The notes below the pieces were generated by a model. That model saw only the letters and a program-made list of their open reading frames with translations, was not told the origin of the DNA and did not search any database. Position numbers and translations under genes: made by a program. A DNA stretch of 64,000 nucleotides from Chloroflexota bacterium (GTDB taxonomy: Bacteria; Chloroflexota; Anaerolineae; UBA4142), in NCBI GenBank assembly GCA_016219275.1, contig JACRBM010000054.1:62001-126000 (forward strand), given 5' to 3'. Each line of letters opens with the position of its first letter. Position 1 is the stretch's first letter. Shown here piece by piece: positions 58,443 through 64,000 of this stretch.

Positions 58443-59084
58443 ATGCTTCGTCGCAAACCTGTTTGGGCTGGGCTGTTAATCGCACTCGGCATCGGCATCG
58501 CGCTGCTCGTTCTTCCCGCGCCCGCACGCGCGCAAAACCCCACGCCCTCGCGCATCTTTATGCCAATGATTGTCGCGGGATGCTCGCGCGAAATGATGAG
58601 CGACTGGAGTTTCGAAGCCGGTCTGCCAAATACGTCTTGGGTAACCACTAGTACAGCGGCGAGCAACATCCTCGACAGCTCCTCGATTCCATCGCCTAAT
58701 CCAACTCACTACGGCGCATGGAAGGTATGGTTGGGTGGAAGTGATTCGCTCACCGAAAGCGTATGGCAAACTGCCACCGTTCCCGCGTGGACGACGACAA
58801 TGCGAATGAGTTTCTGGTTCGTGGTCAACACCCAGGAAACGAATCCGCTCACGAACGACCATGTCAGCATACAAATTCGCAACAGCGCCGGTGTTCCACT
58901 CGAAACACTTTACGATTTATGGGACGGCGACTGGGGAACGAGTTGGGCGCAACGCGTCATTACGCCGACCGGCAACTATGCTGGGCAAACGATTCAACTA
59001 GCGTTCTTTGCGAAAACCGATAGTTCCAACCCTACAAACTTTTTCATTGACGATGTGTCTATGCAGATTGGATGCGGACAGTAG
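58443..59084 (+). CDS. Secreted protein with carbohydrate-binding-like beta domain
   Basis: 213 residues from ATG 58443, with GGAGG upstream. A signal peptide (VWAGLLIALGIGIALLVLP ending ARA) is followed by a beta-rich domain starting MMSDWSFEAGLPNTSW, with WKVWLGGSDSLTESVWQTATVP, RMSFWFVVNTQE and FFIDDVSMQIGC, the jelly-roll pattern of CBM-like surface proteins. The stop codon TAG is formed by the left arm of a repeat element (59081-59183), so the natural end may have been cut. Confidence 0.72.
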   Translation: MLRRKPVWAGLLIALGIGIALLVLPAPARAQNPTPSRIFMPMIVAGCSREMMSDWSFEAGLPNTSWVTTSTAASNILDSSSIPSPNPTHYGAWKVWLGGSDSLTESVWQTATVPAWTTTMRMSFWFVVNTQETNPLTNDHVSIQIRNSAGVPLETLYDLWDGDWGTSWAQRVITPTGNYAGQTIQLAFFAKTDSSNPTNFFIDDVSMQIGCGQ

Positions 59085-59183
59085 GGGCGAAGCATTCACC
59101 AAACGGAGATTCAGCTGTCAGTCACATCGCATTCGATGCACGATTATCAAAGCATCAACATCCGGCGAATGCTTCGCCCCTAC
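59081..59183. repeat. Palindromic element, 'gtaggggcga' family, copy 1
   Basis: Perfect 17-nt arms (59081-59097 and 59167-59183) reading GTAGGGGCGAAGCATTC, around a 69-nt middle. Positions 59082-59084 of the left arm are the stop codon of the preceding gene. The related in-frame copy is at 62431-62536; both share the word CCGGCGAAT. Confidence 0.87.
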
Positions 59184-59189
59184 CACGTC

Positions 59190-60449
59190 CTACTGCACCT
59201 CACCCCAATCGAGCATTTGAATCTCGACTGTCTCGCCGGCGCGCACCCGCGCGACATTTTCCGGAATCACCAACAATCCGTTCGCTTTCGACACCGACGT
59301 GAGCACACCCGATCCTTGCTCGCCGGTCGTTCGCGCGATGAAACCCTCGCCACGTTTTTCGACCTGCACGCGAATGTGATTGCGGCGGTCGGACGCATTC
59401 TCCACATCTTCTTGCAAAATCGCGCGCACTGTTGGTCGCGCGAATTTTGTTTTGCCGAGCATCGTCAGAATCGCGGGACGCGCAAACGTTTCGAACGAAA
59501 TGAGCGCGCTGACCGGATTGCCGGGCAATCCCAGCAAAGGCACACTCTTCTTGCCGCGCAGAACACCGAATGCGAGCGGTTTGCCGGGTTTCATCTTGAC
59601 TTGCCAAAAGTGCATCTCGCCTTCCGCGTTCAACACATCCTTCACGATGTCGTAATCGCCGACCGACACGCCCGCGCTCGTGAGAAACAAATCCGCGTCC
59701 GCATCCAACCCCGCGCGAATTTTCGCGGTGAGGTCGGCGATGTTATCGCGCGCGATGCCGAGTTGAATCGGAATGCCGCCCGCGCGCAAAACCGCCGCCG
59801 CGTTCGAGTACTCGTTCGAGTTGCGAATTTTGCCGGGCGCGACCGGCTCGTTGATCGCGACGAGTTCATCGCCGGTCGCAAGAATCGCGACGCGCGGACG
59901 CCGATGCACCGCGACCTGACTTTTGCCGATGGACGCAAGCACGCCGATTTCCGCCGGGCGCACAATCGCGCCGCGCGGCATAACGACCTCACCCGCGCGA
60001 ATATCTTCACCGGCTTGGCGCACATTGTCGCCGCGCTCCGCGCGCTTGAGAATCTCGACGGTCGCGCGTCCCTTGGTTGCCGCGCGACCTTGCACGCCTT
60101 CGGACGTGTCCTCGAATCGCACGACGGTATCCGCGCCGGGCGGCAACGGCGCGCCGGTCATGATCCGCATCGCCGTCCCAGGTTCGACCGCGCGCTCGGC
60201 GAGGTACCCCGCCGCGACATCGCCGATCACGCGCAAGACTGCCGGTTGCTCGCGCGACGCGCGCGCGATATCCTCGGCGCGCATGGCGTAGCCATCCATC
60301 GCCGAATTGTTGAACGGCGGCACATTCATTTCCGCGATCACATCTTCTGCCAATACGCGATCGAGCGCGTCGAGCAAGGCAACGCGTTCCGGTTCGAGCG
60401 GCTGAAAATGTTTGAGAATGTATGCGAGCGCTTCTTCAACTGAAATCAT
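59190..60449 (-). CDS. moeA: Molybdopterin molybdotransferase MoeA
   Basis: 419 residues from ATG 60449, behind AGGGGAA-like purines. ISVEEALAYILKHFQPLEPERVAL, DVIAEMNVPPFNNSAMDGYAMRAEDI and TGAPLPPGADTVVRFED are the MoeA N-terminal blocks; VSVGDYDIVKDVL and GLPGNPVSALISFETF follow, and the C-terminal domain IV is complete. MoeA inserts molybdate, or in tungsten users tungstate, into molybdopterin. It fits the need of the oxidoreductase operon 5 kb away. Confidence 0.95.
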   Translation of the reverse strand: MISVEEALAYILKHFQPLEPERVALLDALDRVLAEDVIAEMNVPPFNNSAMDGYAMRAEDIARASREQPAVLRVIGDVAAGYLAERAVEPGTAMRIMTGAPLPPGADTVVRFEDTSEGVQGRAATKGRATVEILKRAERGDNVRQAGEDIRAGEVVMPRGAIVRPAEIGVLASIGKSQVAVHRRPRVAILATGDELVAINEPVAPGKIRNSNEYSNAAAVLRAGGIPIQLGIARDNIADLTAKIRAGLDADADLFLTSAGVSVGDYDIVKDVLNAEGEMHFWQVKMKPGKPLAFGVLRGKKSVPLLGLPGNPVSALISFETFARPAILTMLGKTKFARPTVRAILQEDVENASDRRNHIRVQVEKRGEGFIARTTGEQGSGVLTSVSKANGLLVIPENVARVRAGETVEIQMLDWGEVQ

Positions 60450-60471
60450 ATTCCCCTTCCGTTCTGAAATT

Positions 60472-60545
60472 GTGAGGCAAGTTGGAAACTTGCCCCACTT
60501 GGTTAGCACATCAAATCAATGAGGCAAGTTAGAAACTTGCCCTAC
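60472..60545. repeat. Tandem palindromic 'gaggcaagtt' repeats
   Basis: GTGAGGCAAGTTGGAAACTTG (60472-60492) and GAGGCAAGTTAGAAACTTGCC (60521-60541) are two short palindromes of the same type as 58328-58389, one running into the stop of the phosphoesterase gene. Confidence 0.7.
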
Positions 60546-60551
60546 ATTGTT

Positions 60552-61565
60552 TTACTCCACTTTGAATTCAAATTGGTCATCCACGCGAAACGTCCGATCT
60601 GGCAGCATCTGCTTGTACTCGAAAGCGACCGAATTGCCGCGCATTGTGAATACTCCAAAGCCATAGTGCATCGAATCCGTTGCCTGAACTTGCATTTGAT
60701 ACTCTGGCTTGAACGCGGTCAAGGGAGCGCCGCCGCCACCGACGACGAGTTGCGTCACCGCACGCCCAGCTTTATCGGCGATGACCGAGCGATTGTAGAG
60801 ATGCACGTGCCCGGTCAGATACATCGCGCCCGCGCGTCCCAGACTGCTCCAAAATGCGTCGCGCTCTTTCGGACGCGCCGACAAATTATCCGATGAGCCC
60901 CAAAATGCCGGCGCGTGACCGTAGACAAAAATCAATTTCTTGTCGTTGCGCTCAAGTTGTTCGTCGAGCCATTTCTGATTGACGAGATTGTCTTGCGCGC
61001 CGTACTCATCGAGTCCAACGAAAAATGCGTTCTGATACGTAAAACTGTACGTCAAGCGCGTTTCGTCTGGCGGACCATTCGTCGGAATCGGCAAATCCGC
61101 GATGGCGTTCAAGTATGCTTGGCGCACCGCGGTGGACGAAGGGTTGCTATCGTCGTCGTGATTGCCACGCACCGGATAAATCGGAATGTGCGCGTCGTAC
61201 ACTGGTTGCATCGCGCGTTTCCAATTCGCGTACTGCTGCTCGTACGTTAGATGCGAACAATAGTACGTGCCGTTCACCAAATCGCCAACAAAAATAATCA
61301 GGTCCGGTTTTTCCAACGCGACGCCGCGCGCGAGCGCATTTACCGCTTCGCCCACACACGTTGCGTTCGACGGTCCCGTGCGATCACCGCGCGTATCGCC
61401 GAACACGACAAACTTCCACGCGTTGGCTTGCGCCGCGCTTGTTGGCGGCGCAATAGTAGGCGGAGGCAGCGTGGCTGTCGGCGCGGATGTTGGAGCGCTG
61501 CATGCGACTAACATCAACAGCGTCAAATAACAACCCAGGATTAGGAAAATTTTATTGTTTTTCAT
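60552..61565 (-). CDS. Secreted metallophosphoesterase lipoprotein
   Basis: 337 residues. The signal ends in lipobox LVAC near residue 22, followed by a Pro/Thr linker. The calcineurin-like core has VVFGDTRGDRTG, IIFVGDLVNGTYYC, VRGNHDDDS, FVYGHAPAFWG and LTGHVHLYNRS, so all metal ligands are present. It is anchored outside the membrane. It is coupled by ATGA overlap (61562-61565) to the epimerase gene upstream. Substrates in this class include nucleotides and phosphate esters. Confidence 0.9.
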   Translation of the reverse strand: MKNNKIFLILGCYLTLLMLVACSAPTSAPTATLPPPTIAPPTSAAQANAWKFVVFGDTRGDRTGPSNATCVGEAVNALARGVALEKPDLIIFVGDLVNGTYYCSHLTYEQQYANWKRAMQPVYDAHIPIYPVRGNHDDDSNPSSTAVRQAYLNAIADLPIPTNGPPDETRLTYSFTYQNAFFVGLDEYGAQDNLVNQKWLDEQLERNDKKLIFVYGHAPAFWGSSDNLSARPKERDAFWSSLGRAGAMYLTGHVHLYNRSVIADKAGRAVTQLVVGGGGAPLTAFKPEYQMQVQATDSMHYGFGVFTMRGNSVAFEYKQMLPDRTFRVDDQFEFKVE

Positions 61566-62653
61566 TTCATCGCTTTCCCGCGTGAATCAAGATAACCATT
61601 TGCCGCGAGCCATTCCGCCGTGCGGCGCATTCCCTCCACGAACGAAACGCGCGGCGTGTATCCCAGTATCCGCGTAGCGTGCGAAATGTCGAACACGACG
61701 CGATGCGAATAAAACCGCACGCTCGATAACGCGATGCGCGGCGGATAACCGCGTACGCGCGCGAGCAACTCGAATGCCGTCGCGATGGCGAGCGCGGGCA
61801 GGCGCGGCACACGCTTGAGTTTTTTTCCACCCAGCATGTACGCGTACGCGCCGTAAAACTCGCGCCAGGTCACGCCGCGTCCCTCCGCGCCAATGAACGC
61901 GTGCCTAATCGCCGCGTCATTTTTCAGCGCGAGCAAAATCAAGTCAACGAGATTGTCAATGTACACCGCGTTGCACATTCCATTGCCATCGCCGACCAAC
62001 ACACGCGCGCCGCGCCGCACACGCGCGAGCGGCGTCAACGTCCACGCGCCGGAACGCGGACCGTACGTGCACGCGGGACGAATCACGACGAGCGGTACGC
62101 CATTCGCATTTGCAAATGCGCGCGCGGCGTGTTCGCCCTCCGCCTTGCTCACCGAGTAGAAATCGCCGCGATACGCGAGCGGCGAATCGGCGTTCGCGTC
62201 GCGCGGCGGCGGAATGCCGTGCGCGTTGATCGTGCTGAGATGAATAAAGCGCGCGACGTTCGCCGCACGCGCGGCGCGCAAGAGATTCAACGTACCGCCC
62301 ACATTCACGCGCCGATATTCGTCCAGGTGCGCGCGTCCGCTCTGCATCGCCGCGCAATGCAACACCGCATCGCATCCTTCCATCGCGCGACGCACCGCGT
62401 CTTCATCGGTCACATCGCCGGTCACGAATTGTAGGGGCGAGGCATTTGTAGAATCGCGTTCCGGCGAATACCCGGTCTGTGAATAATAATCGCGAATCCT
62501 GGACTGGACTGGACTCGACAAATGGCTCGCCCCTACATCACGCACCAACCCGCGTACCCGCGCGCCTTCTTCCGCGATCAATCGTTCGGCGAGTCGTCCG
62601 CCGATAAATCCGTTCGCGCCGGTGATGAGAATTTTCGCGTCCTGTAAATTCAT
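61562..62653 (-). CDS. NAD-dependent epimerase/dehydratase (extended SDR) with in-frame insertion
   Basis: 363 residues from ATG 62653, overlapping the upstream gene by 4 nt. TGANGFIGGRLAERL binds the dinucleotide, then GDVTDEDAVRRAMEGCDAVLHCAA, HLSTINAHG, and YSVSKAEGEHAARAF with the YxxxK catalytic pair. Residues 40-75 (GASHLSSPVQSRIRDYYS and on) correspond to a 106-nt palindromic element. This replaces the short turn expected there. It probably acts on nucleotide sugars or related molecules. Confidence 0.88.
   Translation of the reverse strand: MNLQDAKILITGANGFIGGRLAERLIAEEGARVRGLVRDVGASHLSSPVQSRIRDYYSQTGYSPERDSTNASPLQFVTGDVTDEDAVRRAMEGCDAVLHCAAMQSGRAHLDEYRRVNVGGTLNLLRAARAANVARFIHLSTINAHGIPPPRDANADSPLAYRGDFYSVSKAEGEHAARAFANANGVPLVVIRPACTYGPRSGAWTLTPLARVRRGARVLVGDGNGMCNAVYIDNLVDLILLALKNDAAIRHAFIGAEGRGVTWREFYGAYAYMLGGKKLKRVPRLPALAIATAFELLARVRGYPPRIALSSVRFYSHRVVFDISHATRILGYTPRVSFVEGMRRTAEWLAANGYLDSRGKAMK
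62431..62536. repeat. In-frame palindromic element inside the epimerase gene, 'gtaggggcga' family, copy 2
   Basis: 19-nt arms (62431-62449 and 62518-62536) reading GTAGGGGCGAGSCATTTGT, with one mismatch, around a 68-nt middle. It keeps the reading frame open and adds about 35 residues to the epimerase near the start of its Rossmann fold. Confidence 0.9.
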
Positions 62654-63756
62654 TTTGCAGTCGCCGCTTTGCGTTGTTGTTTTTCGATGAGACCCATGCG
62701 CGCACGACCCTGGGATCGGTCGGACGACCAGGGCGCGGGCGGCGCCATCGTCAGATCGCACAACGCGAGGAGTGCAGTATCGTAGTTCACGCGCCACCCG
62801 GCGAAATCGCGCCACGCTTGCTCGCGGTCCGTTTTGAGCGCGACGCCTTGCCGCGCGAGTCGTTCGCACGCCGCGTCGAATTCCGCGCGCGTGATGCTGA
62901 TCGGATCGGTCGGCTTGGGGCTGGGATCGTACGCAAAATTGTAAAAGTCCGCGATGCGGCGCAATGCGAGAAAACCGGCGCGAATGCACAAGTCCGCCTG
63001 CGGATCGCGCGGCACATCGAGCGTGGACGCGGTGAACGATGCCGCGTCGAGCACCGCGCCCGCCGCCGTGACCCAGGAACGATTCGGCACGGGCGAGCGA
63101 AACATGTTGAGCGCGGGCAACGACGTGTGGCTCTCTTCAACTTCGGCGAACCACACTTCCCAGGTTCGCCACATTTCGGCGAGACGATGCAACCCGTGAA
63201 TGCGCTGATAGCGCTCGATCATTTCAATCGCGGAAGGCGGCACGCCCGCGCGCACTTCGAGCAACGTTACCGCGGCTTCACGTTTGGAAAACGCGGCGTA
63301 CATCGTCGGCAAGTACGCGATCAACACCGAGAGCAAGATCAAGCCGGTCATGGCTTCGAGGTATGCGAGAATCGTTTGCGCGAGTCCTTGCGGCGGCACG
63401 TAACCCAGCGTCAGCAAGGACGAACCACTTTCGACGAACGCGTCGTACAGCGTCGGCACGCCGACCGCCCAATACATCAGCGTAAAACCAAGCGCGACGA
63501 TAGACAACCATACGGGCAAAAGTGTGATCAAACTGACCGGCGCATAGTACGCCATCAAGCGATCTTTCGCTTCGTACGTTTCGCGTCGCCAGAGCAACAC
63601 GCGAAACAACACGCGCGTCGTGAGAAAGACCAGACGTGTGAGCAGGGTTTGCTCGGCGCGCGGCACGACGAACGTGCGAATCGCGGAAAGCAGTGTAGCG
63701 ATCACGATGCCCGCGCCCATAACAAATCCGGCAACCGCAAGAATCGAATCAACCAT
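62650..63756 (-). CDS. Ion-channel-like membrane protein
   Basis: 368 residues from ATG 63756. Four or so hydrophobic segments lie in the first 180 residues (ILAVAGFVMGAGIVIATLLSA, LITLLPVWLSIVALGFTLMYWAVGV, ILAYLEAMTGLILLSVLIAYLP). Between them sits FVESGSSLLTLGYVPP, which resembles the pore helix and filter of two-pass potassium channels, though the filter is TLGY rather than TVGYG. The C-terminal 190 residues are soluble. It is preceded and followed by overlapping genes. An ion-conducting role is only a suggestion. Confidence 0.68.
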   Translation of the reverse strand: MVDSILAVAGFVMGAGIVIATLLSAIRTFVVPRAEQTLLTRLVFLTTRVLFRVLLWRRETYEAKDRLMAYYAPVSLITLLPVWLSIVALGFTLMYWAVGVPTLYDAFVESGSSLLTLGYVPPQGLAQTILAYLEAMTGLILLSVLIAYLPTMYAAFSKREAAVTLLEVRAGVPPSAIEMIERYQRIHGLHRLAEMWRTWEVWFAEVEESHTSLPALNMFRSPVPNRSWVTAAGAVLDAASFTASTLDVPRDPQADLCIRAGFLALRRIADFYNFAYDPSPKPTDPISITRAEFDAACERLARQGVALKTDREQAWRDFAGWRVNYDTALLALCDLTMAPPAPWSSDRSQGRARMGLIEKQQRKAATAK

Positions 63757-64000
63757 GTGGCGCCGTGTCCGGTATGATTTCGAGCGCGACAACGCCCAAC
63801 GATTCTTTTTCGCGCGGGTAGAGTGCGCGCAGAGTCGCACCGAGTTCTTCGTGCGAAAAACCAGGCGCAATCGCATCCACATCTTCGCGCGCGCGCAATT
63901 CGTCGAAACTCGCGTAACGCGCGATGCGCGTAATGACGAATGTGTGCTGACCGTTCAAGCGCAATTGATCGCCCACCTGCAAGCGCGCGATGTTGCTGTA
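63749..64000 (-). CDS. ASCH-domain-like protein (5' end beyond window)
   Basis: The frame is open to the window edge; 83 codons are seen, reading YSNIARLQVGDQLRLNG at the visible start. VGDQLRLNGQHTFVITRIARYASFDELRAREDVDAIAPGFSHEELGATLRALYP is the ASCH pattern, a PUA-like RNA-binding fold, with the final ALEIIP strand. The N-terminal part lies outside the window, since a start at TTG 63982 would remove the first strand. It overlaps the channel-like gene by 8 nt. Confidence 0.72.
   Translation of the reverse strand, partial: YSNIARLQVGDQLRLNGQHTFVITRIARYASFDELRAREDVDAIAPGFSHEELGATLRALYPREKESLGVVALEIIPDTAPHG

Noticed and set aside
59136-60443. A 435-codon plus-strand frame over moeA.
   Set aside because: It is very rich in Arg and His, has no family pattern and is antisense to clear MoeA motifs.
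1-64000. CRISPR arrays, tRNA or rRNA genes, phage modules and complete insertion sequences.
   Set aside because: No regularly spaced repeats, cloverleaf-like segments, rRNA sequence or transposase/integrase motifs were seen by reading; a tRNAscan run would be needed to exclude a tRNA fully.

Overview
The window is a high-GC, CG-rich bacterial chromosome segment carrying 67 recognisable protein genes, packed tightly on both strands. It most likely comes from a member of the Chloroflexota (Anaerolineae-like). That is an inference from gene style: lipoproteins with long Pro/Thr/Ala linkers of the PTAAPT type, a DUF4349 lipoprotein, a baseplate-J-like membrane protein next to alaS-ruvX-mltG, large HExxH 'peptidase MA' proteins, Ser/Thr kinase-TPR and GAF-PAS-cyclase signalling proteins, and many short palindromic intergenic repeats. 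I see no rRNA, tRNA, CRISPR array, transposase or phage structural module.

Layout. 1-7350: a minus-strand sugar-uptake and catabolism operon (GntR regulator, Gfo/Idh oxidoreductase, binding protein, two permeases, UroD-like protein, sugar isomerase/epimerase) with a consensus promoter and a perfect 24-bp palindromic operator. 7586-14905: plus-strand signalling genes (kinase-TPR, cyclase), a VapBC pair, RNase Z, then a promoter-leader-terminator RNA unit in front of a secreted HExxH protein. 14980-19157: minus-strand ppa, a second HExxH protein, a Trm112-like protein, and rimI-tsaB-tsaE. 19311-34260: plus-strand phosphoesterase, DUF4349 protein, sulfurtransferase, pdxST, a methyltransferase/Uma2/glycosyltransferase/radical-SAM cluster, a TumE-like pair, purB-purA, a DUF4143 ATPase, a cupin and membrane proteins. 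34263-49434: minus-strand flavoprotein reductase, an interlocked DUF4442-ogt-sigma-ogt operon, an ABC-2 exporter, GT4, mltG-ruvX, BrnTA-like pair, alaS and Uma2. 49563-64000: a secreted protein, a three-gene aldehyde:ferredoxin-oxidoreductase operon behind a long structured leader, tyrS, three exported proteins, moeA, a phosphoesterase lipoprotein, an epimerase, an ion-channel-like protein and a partial ASCH-domain-like protein.

Two themes stand out. First, the non-coding DNA is saturated with short inverted-repeat elements of several sequence families. Two of them lie in frame inside open reading frames (an epimerase at 62431-62536 and a membrane protein at 33329-33399), as Rickettsia palindromic elements do, and one supplies a stop codon. 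Second, the oxidoreductase operon starts from a perfect TTGACA-17-TATAAT promoter followed by about 225 nt of leader with interleaved pairings and an intrinsic terminator before the start codon, the architecture of a riboswitch or attenuator; I could not match it to a known class. moeA, 5 kb away, makes the metal-pterin cofactor such an enzyme needs.

Start codons were re-chosen where promoters or ribosome binding sites decide. No database search was possible; family names rest on motifs read by eye.
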